Below, piece after piece: positions 1 to 30,958 of a stretch of DNA of 64,000 bases. Source of the stretch: Piscicola geometra (Eukaryota; Annelida; Clitellata; Hirudinida; Piscicolidae); contig OX030961.1 of NCBI GenBank assembly GCA_943735955.1, forward strand, positions 8,911,920 to 8,975,919, written 5' to 3'. The position numbers and the translations under genes were made by a program. Under the pieces are notes generated by a model that did no database searches, was not told the DNA's origin, and saw only the letters and a program-made list of their open reading frames with translations. The stretch's first letter is position 1; the number at the start of each line of letters is the position of its first letter.

Positions 1-240
1 CCACCACACCGACCACCACACTGACCACCACACTCCCACCACACCGACCACCAAACAACCACCACACCGACCACCACACTCCCACCACACCGACCACCAA
101 ACAACAACCACACCGACCACCACACTGACCACCACACTCTCACCACACCGACCACCAAACAACCACCACACCGACCACCAATTAACCACCACACCGACCA
201 AACAACCACCACACCGACCACCAATTAACCACCACACCGA
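1..240. repeat. ACC-rich minisatellite in intron
   Basis: Imperfect tandem copies of an ACC-rich unit built from ccaccacaccgaccacca and variants with aacaa or aattaa. It fills the intron before the first supported GTF3C1 exon and runs off the left edge. Confidence 0.85.
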
Positions 241-273
241 CCACCACACCGACCACCACACTACGACAAACAG

Positions 274-14252
<13,979 letters not shown>

Positions 14253-14318
14253 TGCCAGTGTGCTACTTACTCTGACACTTTATACTAAGGCACGATGTAT
14301 AGAAATGAAGATGAAATG

Positions 14319-14324
14319 AATAAA
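14319..14324 (+). terminator. Poly(A) signal of the GTF3C1-like gene
   Basis: AATAAA 67 nt after the stop codon, the first canonical hexamer downstream. Confidence 0.6.
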
Positions 14325-15003
14325 TTATAAGAATGATTTCTTAATTATTTTGAATTACAAATACTAGTCGTTGTTTTCAAATGTTTCAATTAATGCACCT
14401 TCCAGGCAGGTGTACAAAAATGGCATCATAAAGTTTCGCACTGCACTCGATTCCATGTCATGAATGCATTAGTATGATCGACAAAGACCATCTATCAAAT
14501 ATTTAAAAGGTTATACATCTATTTCTATAAAACAGCAACAAAAATAAGTAGAAATAATAATTAGAGAACAAACATGGATTATATATACAGTATATTATGG
14601 CGTTGGCAAGCAAATCCTTGTTCTTTTGGCGTATTTACACGGCGTTGCTATCGCAAACATACATCTTTGCTATTTTTACATGTCCAGTGCATCCTCCATT
14701 CCAGCATAAAGCTGTCTCTTTTATGGCCTAGTTGCCACTTCTTCTATTTTCATTCACAATTTGTCCTTCATATTTTATTTAGAGAGTTTCGCAATCGATA
14801 GTCTTTTTATCTGCCTAAATCCGAAATAATGCTGTGGAAGAGCATAAATGCCTGAATGTTTGCTGCTAGCGGTTTAATGAATCAATTGTTTTCATTTTTG
14901 AAGCCATAACTCCGCATTCCACGTTGATGAGTACAAAGCATTTAGCGAGAAATCTGAAGTAGAACTCCGAGAGTTTGATTACAACGTCCCAAGACAATCC
15001 ACC
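14325..15003. other. Spacer between GTF3C1-like and CDKL-like genes
   Basis: AT-rich and unique. It must hold the promoter and 5' UTR of the downstream kinase, but I see no clear core element. Confidence 0.5.
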
Positions 15004-18563
<3,560 letters not shown>

Positions 18564-19965
18564 AGCTTTCGTTCTTTTATTATCATTGTCTCCTTATCTC
18601 ATCCATCTATTATCACAAATTACTCTTTTTGAGTTGGCAAGCATGCATTCTCCTTTTAATAGTTGAACTTTTTACAACCACACATCCCTATCGATTAACA
18701 CTTCCTAATAATAATTTTTTATTATTCTTTAAAAAACAGTTTCTAATGATTAAATTTTAAAAGTAACTTTCATCTTGTTTTTGTACTTAACCTCAAACAT
18801 ACACTCTCTAATTTAACAGTCATTCACTCTTTCAAAGATCTTCCTCTCGTTCGAGCATTAAGATGGCATTATGTCTTCAATTTGTAGGCCATACTTTCCG
18901 GCCATGAACTCTCCTATCTGCTATAAAATATCTGCTAAATGCACGTATGCGTATAACGATTTTAGTTGATGCATTAATGTTTATTAGATGATGATGGTGA
19001 AATTATTTTTAGAATTTCAATGGTGCTGACAAAGTACTGATGCTACATCTTCCCTCCGATAAATAGCTTTATGATCTTTTCGTCCATTTGTAAAACGCTA
19101 AATAGTAGCGTTCAAAGCGCTTAGTTTTACAAAATGTTCTAAGATTATTTATTATTATTATTGTATTATCTATGTGCTTATTTTATTCCTTTATTCAATA
19201 TGGCAATGTAAATGCTATGAATTTCCTTACACTATTTGACATTTTCTATACATTTAGCATTGTGTACCTTAATAAATCATGTAATTGTATGATAGTAAAA
19301 TACCTTTAAATGACTTCAGAGAGATACTGTTATATTCATTTGAACTTTCAACTTTTTCAATTGTTAGTTATTTGCATTTCAAGTTATATTTTAGAACAAG
19401 GCTCTATGGGCTAATGAATGAGCTTTTCTATGTTTAAAATATTTAGAGCCTAATTTTGTAGATTTTAATTTATGTTACATGATATTATAGTTTAACCAAT
19501 ATATGTGTGGAGTGGTGCCTCTGGTGCATAAGAACCATGGTTTTCAGAACCATTGTAACATGGCCTGCGTCTGTCAGGCTGTGAACGATATAGACCACAC
19601 ACAAAAAAATATTAGATTTAAAGTTCTATTTTCTTAAATTGAAAATTAAACGTTGACATTTATCTTATCTAGGCGCCTTTCTTTAAGTATTCTTATATTC
19701 CACCTACAACACACCATGACAACTACGATGTAAGAACATGTGTTTAAGAAATAAAACTTCCAAGTCTTTTACTATGAATCATAGACTGAATTTTAACTTT
19801 TTAATGTCTTAAAGTTTTATCCTACATAAATGTCTTATAAAAAATGTATGCATTAGTTCATATAAATTTATTTGTAAAAACAATCTTTTTATAAAGACTA
19901 GATTCTAAAGTAATAATTTATTTAAAGAAAATAAACTTAAGTTTTTTTTTTAAATCAGTATAAAA
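18564..19965. other. 3' UTR and spacer between kinase and MTERF3
   Basis: AT-rich and unique. AATAAA occurs at about 19271, and several AT-rich near-matches are present. No coding signal seen. Confidence 0.5.
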
Positions 19966-21641
19966 ATGGCATTAAGAATACAAAGATGCAGTTTGTTTCA
20001 GAAAACTTTAAAACAATATTTTTTAAGGTTTTGCACAAACATTCAAGAAAAAAATTTAATAAAAAACGAAAAACTGAAGTGGGTTAGTGGTTTAGAAAAA
20101 AGTGATTTTATTTCTGAGTTGAAGGATCCTGATTCTAGCCTTTTCAAGCCTGCTTTGCCTGTGCAATCATTTTCTTTCGCTCCATACGTCAACTACTCGG
20201 AGACTCTGCAAAATCTGGTGAAACTGGGCGTAGACCTTCACAGAGTGGAAGAGGACACTGAAGTGGCTTCCTTCCTCGTCAAGGCAGACTTCAAGAGAGA
20301 TGTTCAGCCCATCATTCTCTTCCTCCACCACAACAGCGTGCCAGCAAACCAGCTTGGTGGCATTCTCAGCAAGAACCCGTTGCTCTTCAAGGAGCCTCTC
20401 GAGAAGTTGCAGTTGCGCATCGACTACTTGATCTCCAAGAGCTTTTCCAACGACGCCATTGCCCGCATCATCTCTGGAGCTCCTCTCATTCTCACCACGT
20501 CGACCATCCTCACTGACCGTCAACTCGGCTTTCTGCAGCTTAAGCTCAAGCTCTCTGGTTGTGCAAATTTGTATTAATCAATTTTTTCATCTTTTTACAT
20601 TTATTGCTAATCTAGAAAATACATTAGTTTAGTTTCAATATATTTTTATTTATAATAATAATAATAATATAAATAATTATTATTATTAAAAAAGGAGATG
20701 AGGTGAGAAGTTCAGTTACAAAGTACCCCAAGATCATGATATGGGACTCAGACCTGATTGAGGTTATTTGTACTTTTATAATGATTTAATTCAAGATTTA
20801 AAAATAATCTTTTGGATCATTATTATTTTTTTATCCTATTCTCAGGAAAACCACCTCTCTTTGAACAAGACTCTGGGTTTCGAAGAAGTTGAAATTAAGC
20901 AGTTGTATCTGCAAGAGCCCAAGCTGCTTGTAGCTGGTGTGTTCAGTTATTTGTGTTTTTAGTTTGTGTTATGTGTAGCTTCTGTGAACCAACTTTTTCC
21001 CTACACTTATTACAACCACTACATGCACACCCTCCTACCAACACACCCCTCACCACTGCCACCCAACCATCTACACTGCCACCCACCCCTACCCACTGCC
21101 ACACACCCATCTACACTGCCACACATCCCTCCCCACTGCCACCCACTCTACCCCACTGCCACCCACCTCTCCCCACTGCCACCCACTCTTCCCCACTGCC
21201 ACACACACAGGCAAGTACGCAGTGGCGCAGAGGTTCGACTACCTACACAACACAATGTCCCTCTCGCACGAGGCCCTCCTGCGTTGCCCTCGAGCCCTCC
21301 TCACCCGCCTCTGCACCCTCCAGCACAGACACTCCTTCCTCCGGTCACCTCCACTTTTCGCCATTTTTATTTTTTTGTTTTCTTCAACTATATTCTTTTT
21401 TTATGATGCCTTTGATTAGGATTAACATGAACTGTTATTTATTATTAACATGAACTCTTATTTATTACTAATATTATTATCCATCTATCTATGCAGGTTC
21501 CTAGACAGGGTCCAGTTCAACCCAAACCTTCCGAACTACACCCCTCTTCTTTCCTTATGCACCTTAAATATTGATGAATTTTGTAAAACTCTCGCAAGAA
21601 GTTCTCCCGCTCTTTTCAATGACTACTTGAAAACTCTCTAG
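19966..21641 (+). CDS. MTERF3: MTERF3, mitochondrial transcription/ribosome factor
   Basis: Exons 19966-20557, 20695-20762 (a 20698 start is also in phase), 20846-20936, 21211-21343, 21497-21641; phases close to 342 aa. MTERF3 is a helical mTERF-repeat protein of the mitochondrial matrix that represses mtDNA transcription and supports large-subunit ribosome assembly. Diagnostic stretches: FAPYVNYSETLQNLVKLGVD, NQLGGILSKNPLLF, the mTERF-type helix pairs around residues 85-190, DYLHNTMS and the C-terminal FNPNLPNY ending in LKTL, as in animal MTERF3. The basic N-terminus with few acidic residues (MALRIQRCSLFQ...) fits a mitochondrial presequence. The start is the first ATG after stop-rich upstream DNA. 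The protein is shorter than human MTERF3, mainly in the presequence region. It converges on the coiled-coil gene. Confidence 0.93.
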
Positions 21642-21643
21642 TT

Positions 21644-21649
21644 TTTATT
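21644..21649 (-). terminator. Candidate poly(A) signal of the coiled-coil gene
   Basis: TTTATT on the + strand reads AATAAA on the minus strand, about 340 nt after the coiled-coil stop and only 3 nt beyond the MTERF3 stop. If used, the two transcripts overlap at their 3' ends. Confidence 0.4.
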
Positions 21650-21698
21650 CTTGTTATCATGTGCATGTTATATTGAAAATATTTTTTTAAATATATTA

Positions 21699-21704
21699 AA
21701 TAAA
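21699..21704 (+). terminator. Poly(A) signal of MTERF3
   Basis: AATAAA 58 nt past the stop codon. A second AATAAA lies near 21743. Confidence 0.6.
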
Positions 21705-21985
21705 ATCAGGTTAAACGTTAAAATTTGAGTATAGACTATATAAATAAAGTCTACCCTCAGTAGAACCCCCCAAGATATGCAGCAGATCGCCGCTCCTGAC
21801 TAATCGATTTCATAGATAAATATTCAAACGACCGCTCACCAGACTATCAGCTCTTTGTTTCATCCTAGCAAAATAATATTCATCTAAAATGCTCTGTGTA
21901 ACTCGTTATATTAACTCTATAGACTGTAACTTATAGGTAGAACTCAAGCATCAATAGTCAAGGATCGAAAAAGTTTGAAAGAGTT

Positions 21986-24900
21986 TCAGCGGTTGACACT
22001 CAAGACACCCAACTTCCTGCTCAACTCTGAACACCTTTCCAACTCTGCTTGCATGCCCTTCACCTCAACCTCCTGCGCATTCCAGAAGTGATAGTGGCAT
22101 TTGGATTGGGAATGAAAAGGGCTTTTTAATTATTGGCACTTTCAATGCTGGTTCTTTTGAATTTTGGTTCGCACTTGTAAAAAAGTGAAGATTCGTGAAA
22201 TGATTGGAGCAAAACAAACCTTTTCTAGAAGTTGCGATGCCATTATTTTCTCCTTGGCTTGGCTCTCTTTCAGTTTGGAAGACTGCTTTTCAGAATGGGC
22301 AGCCAAATCTTCGTACTGGAGTTAGAACATTTCTTGAAGAAATGAAATGTCAGTTCCTTATAATCCTAAATGAAACGAATTGAACAACCTCTTTCCTCAA
22401 TACTTGGAAGAGATCATGCGTCTTTTGGTGCTTCTGGTGCTCCTCTTGCAAGTTCTGCTTCTGCTGCCTCTCCTCTCTCAGCTGTTCTTTCAAGACCAAC
22501 AACTGTTTGTCCTGTGGTTTTCACATTTCTTTTCATCTCTCTATTCATTCTTTTTCTTTTATTATAAAAATAATAAAAAAATACGAAGTAATAAACTGTT
22601 CTTAAATGATGCAGACATAGAGACAAGGCAAAACGAATGTTTTTCCACGAGCCTTGTCCTGCAGGGCCTTGACAGTCTGCTCCACCCTCACTTGCACCTC
22701 GTGTTTCTGGGCGGCCTCTGCACTCGTCCTCAGCAGCTGCTTCTTCAGCATCGACTCAGTCTCAGACATCTCCTTCAAGCCTTCGCGAGCATGCGTTTGT
22801 GGAGAGGGTGATTGGCGCTTCGAAGGGGGTTGAGGGATTTTTTGGACTCACGTTTCAGAGTCTTTTGGAGTTGTTCGTCCATCGACTGTGCTTCAAGCTG
22901 CATCTTCTTGCGTCCGAACTCATGCTGGTGTTGCGTTTAGAGTCAATTAGTTGGTTGGTTCTACATAAGAAGACCATATATATAATAATTGTTGGCAGAA
23001 AAAAAACGTAGTTGAAAAGTTCAAATGACAAAAGCCTACTTCTCTTTCCTTTTCTTCCATCTCTCGCAAAGACTGCTGATCACTCTTGCACTGAGTTAGA
23101 AGTTCTTTGTTTTGCAATGATGACGTTTTCAGGGCATTTCCCACTTGCCCTAGTTTTACTTTCAGATCGCTGCATGTCTTAGCTAGAGTTTCGTTTTCGT
23201 TTTGTAGCTCCTGCACCTGCTGGGAAAGTCCATGCAGCTGCGTCGTCTTCTCCTCGCATTCCTTACTCTTCTGTTTCAAATCCTCCACCATTCTAGACTT
23301 TTCACGCACCAAATCACTTTTTTGTTTTTCTTTTTCCTATTTTCGTAAATTATATTGAAATTTAAAATTATAAATACTTTCATAGTTGTATAGAAGAACA
23401 CACGCATCTGATGCACTCACGTCCAGGAGTTGCTGGAACTTGTGGTTCATGTTCTCCTGACTGCGCAAGAGAGCCTCGTTCTCCTGGTCCTTCCTCTCCA
23501 ACTCACTCCTCAGCCTGCCCACCACCTGTTTCTCCTTCAACTCTCCGCCACTGCTGCTTTCGCCCTCACCAGGTCCTTTCTGAATGCAAACACATTTTTG
23601 AAAGTAAGACTGAAGTCAAAAATATTTTTCATATTTGTTAAGAAAATAAATAAAATGGTTAATAATATTTGAAAAAGCCCTTTCGAAGAGGGGTGCACTA
23701 CCTGCAGGAGGTCCATGTACCTGGCGTGCAAGCCGTTCAAATCCTCAGTCAGCAGTCTCAATTCGTCGTCCTTGTTTGCGAGACTCTTCTTCAGATGGCC
23801 GATCTGCACGCTGTAGACGTTCTCACCACTCACCTTCGCCTGCTTCTCTCGCATGATGCTTGAAGCCACCATCTTCATCCGTTGTTCGTTCGACGAATTC
23901 AAAAATTCGTTTTTCAATTCTGTCTTTTGCAGTTTTTCTTTCAACACGTCGATTTCTGACTCACTCAACTTCAATCGTTCATGCAAGTCTTGGTTGTTGA
24001 TCTGGAAGAAGTTTAGTTTGTTCTGTTTCAGTTCCAGCTGTCTCGACTGCTCCATGTTCCTTTCCCTCGCCTGCTTCAACTCATGCTTGCATTGCTCCAG
24101 TCCTTTCCGCAGTTCCGAGTCGTTCCGCTCGCAGTTCTCGTGCTCCTGGTGGCGTTGTGATCAATCAAATCGTCTTTTGAATTAGCGACCAAGCAACAAA
24201 AAGTAATTCAATTAATCAAAACGCCTACTTGCACCAGGTCGGCATACTTGGCCTGCAGAGAATTCAGATCACTGATCAGCATCCTCATCTCCTCCTCCCT
24301 TCCCGCCACCACCTTCTTCAGCGCAGACGACTCCACAAAGACTGTTTTCTGTGCCATTAAAACATTTTATGTTTTTGATAATAAATCATTTTTAGCAAAT
24401 ATATGTATCATAAATAAAAGGTTTTCATACCTATATAAGATTACAAAACCTGTTTAGCGAGCAGTTCTTCACACTCATCCTCTTTCTTCTTCAGCCTCTC
24501 AAAACTCTTCATCAACTTCTCATTCAGACCTTCCACATCTCTCTCTCCCACCCTCACCCCTTCCTCCAACTCCCTCACTCTTTCCTCCAGCTGCAGACAG
24601 TCTTTCTCCGAAGCCTTCAAGTTTTCGTTTGTTGAGTTAAGCTCCACATAATGCTTCGAAACATTGTTCAATAAAGGAGCACTAAAGGTTATAAAAGGAC
24701 TAACGTCTATGTAGTTGGTGTAGTTCTTCTGAATCTTGTTCAGATCAAGCCACAAAGACTTCACCTGGACAAGCACTCCATTGATTATCTCTCCATATGC
24801 ACTTCAAAGAGCGCCTAAATATAGATTTGTGAACTGATGCTACTAGAAATAAGACGTGAGTTTAGTTATTATTTCCCCTCCTCTCTTTTTCCCTCCCTCC

Positions 24901-27900
24901 ATTGCCCTCCCTCCTCAACCACCTCTTCTTCCTTCTCTTCCACTCCTCTCTTGAGTGTTTCAATCTCTGCAGACTGCCTCGCCACCAGGGCTGACTTCTC
25001 CTCCTGTCGCATCCGACGTTAACAATCTTCACTGAACACACATGCAAGCACATTAGCAATTAATCAAAAGTTCCTTTCAACTTTAAAAAGCTTTTTGGAG
25101 TTTGTTAGAAATACTTTTCAATAGTAATGATAAATGAAACTCTGATGTTTTCATGCAAGTTACCTGCTCCGAAGCCAAGTGGCTTTCTGTCTTCTGCAGG
25201 TCTGCCTCAGTCATTCGCAGTCGCTGCACTGTTTGCAGCAACTGCCTCTGCTTCTCCTCCTCCATCTCCTCCTCTTGTCTCTTCTTCCTCTCCAGAACCT
25301 CTTTCATCGCCTCAAGCTCGTTCTCGATGTTCTGCTTCTCCAACTTTGACGCCTGTGTAGTTGGAGATGCCTTCAAAGAAGTGAATGTCAGATTTTTTGG
25401 TGGAATTTAACAATTTGACTTTTTTTCATGCATTTAAAATATCTCCTTTGAAATCTCATAAAAGTTTAAAGCTCTCACCTCCAACAAGAATATGTATTTA
25501 TCCATCTTTGACTTTCTCTCCGTCGACAAGTCCTCGAGCAGTGTGGCTTGTCTCACCAGGTCCTGTGCGCCAATGATACAATGTCTTCAAAATATTACTT
25601 TTAGTTTCAAGTTTAAAATAAATAAATAAATTATGAATTCCTGAAAGATCTGTAAAGGCACCTTGTTGAATGCTTTGAGTCTCTTATCCTTCTGGTTCAC
25701 ATCCTGCCTCAGAGCCTCCATCTCTTCTGCTTGCAACTACACATTTGTGTTTTAAAGAGCTTCAAAGGCCATTCATCTTGAATATTCATTTTATTGTTTC
25801 TTATATTTCTTCTAAAAAGTATAAAACTATATCTATCAAATAAGCTTGTAAATTTTCTGAAGCTATTCTGAATTGTGGTCACTTGGAGTTGCTGCTCTGC
25901 GCGCAAGAGACTCTGGTGCAGCCTGTCAACCTCGTCTGCTGTGTCGTCGTGCTCGAAAGACGTCTGAGAAGCGAGCGTCTTCGAAGACACCTTGAAAAAT
26001 GCATGAAATCTAATAGAATCTTATAAATGTATGTATAAATAGCATTTTCGTCAAATGTAAATAGATGAAAATATTTTAAAAACGAAGAGATATGCGCAAG
26101 TACTTCAGTTCGATCATCAGTCTGCACATGCGAGTTCCTGGTGAGTCTCACTGCTTCCTCGTTCTCCGTCTGGCAAGCCCTCACCGCCCTCCGTGGCACC
26201 TCCCTCACCTCCACCTCTTCTGTCTGACTCGACGTGTGTCTGCTGTCTGGAGGGGCTGCATTGCTCGTCTGCGTCTGCACCCGCTTGATGCCAACATTCG
26301 TGGGAGGGTCTTCTGTCTGCACCTGGTTTGTTTCTTTAAATTTAATAAAAAGTTAATTATTAATTATTATTATTTATATTTAAAACTATAAATAAACATG
26401 TTTGAATCGAGTTTGTTTTATTACCGATTTGCTTTTTATAGCTCTCTTTCTCAACATATCTTCCAGTTCATCCACCTTCGCTGCCAACTCACTCTCTCTC
26501 CCCCTCATTTTCTCAGCCACTTCTCTCTTCAACTTATCCATCCTCTCCTCGTTCTCACTCTCCATCTCCTTCAAATTCATCCCATGTAAATGAGGCACTT
26601 CAAATATATTCATCCATTCTGCAAATCATCATCTTTGAGCAACAAAGCACTTGATGGCAGGGCTAACCTGGAGCTGCAGTTTGTGGATGCTCCTCAGTTG
26701 CTGCAGCTCATCTTCCCGCCTTTTGACTTCCTCCGCAGTGCCAGAACTCCCCTGCACTCTTGTCAACTTTTCTTTCTATTAAAATAAAAAAATTAAATTT
26801 CAAGAAAAAGTTACTTTTATTTGTATAAAATTAAAATCTATATAGAGTAGCATTAGAGAACATAGCAGCACAGGGCAACACAGGGACCTTGCTGTATTCA
26901 GGGTCGTCCATGCTGGCCATCACTGAGGCAAGGTCGTCCATCCTCTTCCGCTTCTCCACGTCCTTGTCTCTGGAAGACTTCTGAGAAGATGACGCAGAGT
27001 TTGCAGACCAGATAGTCATTGCCAACATTTAGTTAGTTCTACAACGCCATTTAAAGTCTAATGAGCGCTTCGAAGCTATAAAGGCGTGAAAACTTCTGGA
27101 ATGGACAACCTCGATGACTTCAGTGAAGGCGGCTGGAGGAGGTGCCTTGCGCAGTTCTCTGAGCTGCTTCTCGAAGCTGGATGCCTTTACCGACTGCTGC
27201 AGCGCCTGCAACTCCACTGTCTCCAGCTTCTCCTTGCAACTCTGCTCGCCCTTCTGACTCCTCGACAACTCTTCCTTCAACTTTTCCACTTCTTCTTCAG
27301 CCTGCTTCAACTTCACTTTGTGTTCTGTTTGTTCTTCTTCGAGCTGCTTTTTGAGATCTTCGATGGTCCTCAACAACTCAACGCCCTGGTCTTTTGGCAC
27401 AGCGACGTCGCTGGTGTCAAATGATTTGCTCGCCATTTGTGGCTTCTTGTTCTTCAAGTCTTCGATGAAGTCCTTCAGAGACTTCTGCTCGCTTTTCATC
27501 TTTTCGATTTCCTCCTTCAGCGATTGCTCCTCCTCACTTACGTAGGCCATCGTCTCCTGCAGTTTCAGTTTTAACCTCAAGTCCACACAAAATATCCAGA
27601 TTATTCGTTCAAGCTTCTAGAAACGTTGTTTAATTATTTAACATTTGATTGCCGAAAGAATAGAACTTACTCAGTAGCAATAATAAGACATATAGTAGTT
27701 TATAAAGGAACCTAGCAAGATATGAACGATTGAATAAACAGGATTTTCAAAGACCTACTGTGCTTTTCTCCAGCGTCGACTTGGTCATCTGAGAGCGCAA
27801 CTCATTGAGCTTGCTTTCCAGGCTTTCATTTTCTTCAAGCAGCCTGGTGAGGGAGGTGGGGGTGGTGGAGGTAGAGGTGACAATGAGAGTGGTGTTGGCA

Positions 27901-28565
27901 TATTGGTTATGATGAAGGGAATGATGGTGCTAGCGAAAGATGGGGTTTGATGGCGATCAGGTGTCGAAACGGGTAACACTCACTCAAACCACTAACTTTG
28001 TTTCGTGGTCAGAAACCTCTTCAAACTTCCTCTTATAATTATCTTCTGACAACTCGACACTTCTCAGTTTTATCTGTCATTTTAATTCAATATTTCTATG
28101 TCTCTTTTAAGTTTTAGCATAATATTGATGATAACTGAATCAAATGATTCAAAATGTTTCAATGCATTCGCCAGAGGGGACCTTGAGTTCATGAATGGCT
28201 CGTTTGTCGTCCCTCAGCAAGTCGTACAGTTGTTGTCGGTCCTCTTCCAGTTCTGAAACCTTCGTGCGTGCATGCATGGTGCATGCATGAATAAGAGAAA
28301 AGTTAATCGAGAAATGAATCTATTCGTACTATTCTACAAACATACATTGATGATAGGGGCCTGTACAGTGGAACTCACCTGTTGCTTGAGGTAGGCTTCC
28401 AGCTTCTGGAGACTCTCCACCCTTTGTTGCAGCTCTGGCATGCCTGCTTCCAGAGCGCCTGGTGCTTGTGTTGTTGTTGCTGTTGCTATTTTTAGTTTTG
28501 GTGTTGTAGTTGCTGTTGCTGTTTCAAGTCTTGGTTTGGGTGCTGTCGTTGTTATATGCTGAACT
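21986..28565 (-). CDS. Long coiled-coil protein, function not recognised
   Basis: About 25 minus-strand exons. Listed in + coordinates, 3' to 5' of the gene: 21986-22072 (stop), about 22221-22319, 22389-22511, about 22643-22780, 22852-22925, 23040-23336, 23422-23579, 23702-24145, 24229-24352, 24450-24655, 24702-24770, 24880-25006, 25164-25375, 25480-25563, 25661-25735, 25884-25990, 26104-26322, 26425-26572, 26669-26774, 26890-26985, 27111-27555, 27761-27845, 27998-28074, 28183-28259, 28378-28565. The roughly 1300 aa seen are mostly heptad-rich Glu/Lys/Leu/Gln coiled coil. Two exons encode related segments (see findings). The exon at 26104-26322 is not coiled and holds several QT[DE] motifs. 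A cytoskeletal or centrosomal scaffold is likely by composition, but I cannot name the family. The first exon is unresolved; the ORF at 28639-28857 does not splice in phase. Confidence 0.8.
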
Positions 28566-28638
28566 ACCTCCAAATTTCAAGTTTTTACTTCGTGAACTGA
28601 GACACAACTACAGCATGCTTGTCTTCTCACTTTAGTTT

Positions 28639-28857
28639 TCACATTTCCAACGCCTGTTCGAAATGTTCTTCACTCTCAACATTGAAAATGTTTTTTAAAT
28701 CACACGAGAATATCGCACATTGAGAATCATGCAAGTACTCCAAGCTTTCGTGCCATTGCCCAAGTCTACAGATTATCCTGTGAATATCACGGTATGCTTC
28801 TGTTCCTTCACTCCAAATCAAACGGGTAAGCGTGCACCAAGCACACATCAACACCAT
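28639..28857 (-). other. Open frame of 72 codons, possible 5' exon
   Basis: It starts MVLMCAWCTLTRLIW and ends in EQALEM. It lies just upstream of the coiled-coil gene on the same strand, but its only donor (GTGAAA) is phase 2 and no phase-2 acceptor precedes the next exon. It could be a 5' UTR, a separate small ORF or chance. Confidence 0.2.
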
Positions 28858-28865
28858 CGAGCTCT

Positions 28866-30958
28866 CTACAACTCACATCTCTACTGATCGATACACAGGT
28901 GTTTCATTCACCTACTTATTTCTCATACACACCAGGTTGGAACTGGGAAGTTGAGTGCCTCATTTGGTGTTTCAAGTCTCCATTTTATATGGTATTTTGA
29001 GCAGCGTTCATTTTACGTGCCTGAATAAAAAGAATTTAATCAAAGGCTCGGTTTTAGGAGTACAACAACTTCTTAAAGCTTGAATTATAAGATAAAAAAT
29101 TTCTTCTTGTTTGTTTTCTACCCTTCAAAGAAAAAATTGTCATCGATAAAAATATTTTGCATTAACTTGAGCTCTAAACGTTACAAAAGTATAGACTTTA
29201 CCATGTCTTTATCATGAACATATAGTTATGATAATTAGCTACACTCATGTATACAGAGATCTCTAAAACTTAGCTTTAAAAACTATGTGTGTAATATAGT
29301 GCTCGAGAAATATGTTTCCACCTTTCTACATTTTTAAATTTCATATATATTAGCAAAAGCAAAGATAAATTACTTGCTTTTGAGTGTAACTAGATGTTGC
29401 TGTTTGTAACTTCATAATCCTGCTCTCAAACAACCCCCAAAACTAATATTTAAACTAAATATTGACTAATGTTTATAGAATAATTTTTTTTAATTGAACG
29501 GAACTTAGAATTTGTGAATCAACTTCAATTCATTCTGCCGGAGTTGAGTTTTAAAGAAAAGAGTGGTTCGGAAAGCATTATTACAGGTAAACTTGTCTTG
29601 TAAATTACTATGTTCAAATGTAGTTGAGAGCTATTAAAGTAGACTGAACCAGTTTGAAAATGTAATCTATTTACATTAACATCGGTTTCTTAGCCAAACT
29701 TCCACACACATGGTTTGGTTTGGTTATTGACTAAAGCAATCATTATAACTAACCTATTGACTACAATTTATCGTTTTTTTGCTTAGACAATCATTATTAC
29801 CTTTAAAGCAAAGCCCTTAAAAATATTTTTAAACACTGAATAAACCATAAGATGGAAAGAAAACCAGATACTGTAGTTCTAGGACATCCAACTTATCACT
29901 GCAATAAAATGTTTAACAAATTCCTGAAACCCCCTCCTCAAATATTCCTGCATCTAGGACAGGATACACTTTTTAATACATAAACACGCGCAAACCAACT
30001 GAGTGCATTTAATTAATTAGCAACTTGATCTTTAATGAGACATTACTTCACTCACCAATCCATCTACACGGGCATTTATTTCGTTGAAGCGACCAGACTT
30101 CGTTGAGCCATTAATAAGGGACCTTCAATGCACGATTAATGTGACGCTTTGTTTTCTGCCCTTGGGTTGGGTCTTTTACTTCAGTGCCTATACAGATGCA
30201 CTTATTCAACATTATTTAACGGAGTATCATTGATTAGGTAGCATTTAAAAAAACTTGTAAATTAAATATTCATAAGCAAGACACAACCTTAGCCTTCTGA
30301 ATGTTGGCAAACAACCCACTTAGAATAGGAAACAATGACTTCTATCATCATTCCAAATCATTTTGAATAACTAATCCAATGGTAAAAAGACTTAAACATA
30401 CAGTTTTATTACTTATAGTTTGGATCTATTTAATATTTTGATTCCAGAAAGAGCTTAAATAAAAAGTTTTAAAATTATTATATTTTATCTCTCTTTCCGA
30501 TCGAATTATTTCTAAATTAGGTTGAATCATCGCATGGTGACTTGTTTGCAAATCGGATGTCTGATGAAGATGATGATGCATAAAGTCTATATAAAAGATA
30601 AAATATGTTCAACTCAACAGTCAATGTTAATTTCAAAATGCTTGGATATAGTCAAGAGGAAAAATAGGAACTGTTTACTGAAAGAATAGGCCCTGGCTTT
30701 AAAGTCCTGTTGTGCATAAAAGGGAAATCAAATGTTGTTTGCAAACATAACCGCTATCGCATCAATAACATTCTGAAAACATCATCATCATCATCACAGC
30801 CTTAAACTGGAGTAAATCACTCCACGTCGTGGTCTTCATTTAATGGATTGTAGAAAAATGTTTAAATAAATAACTTTTAAATATATTATATATAAATAAA
30901 CTCTAATTGAAAATTAACATCAAAGTTTGAATTATTCTTTAATATTGCACAGAGCTCC
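28866..30958. other. Gene-free AT-rich spacer
   Basis: About 2.1 kb of unique AT-rich DNA between divergently oriented genes. A short ATC run sits near 30780. It presumably carries both promoters, but I see no exon, RNA gene or clear repeat. Confidence 0.5.

Noticed and set aside
22370..25410. Many 60-110 codon + strand ORFs
   Set aside because: Shadows of the minus-strand coiled-coil exons.
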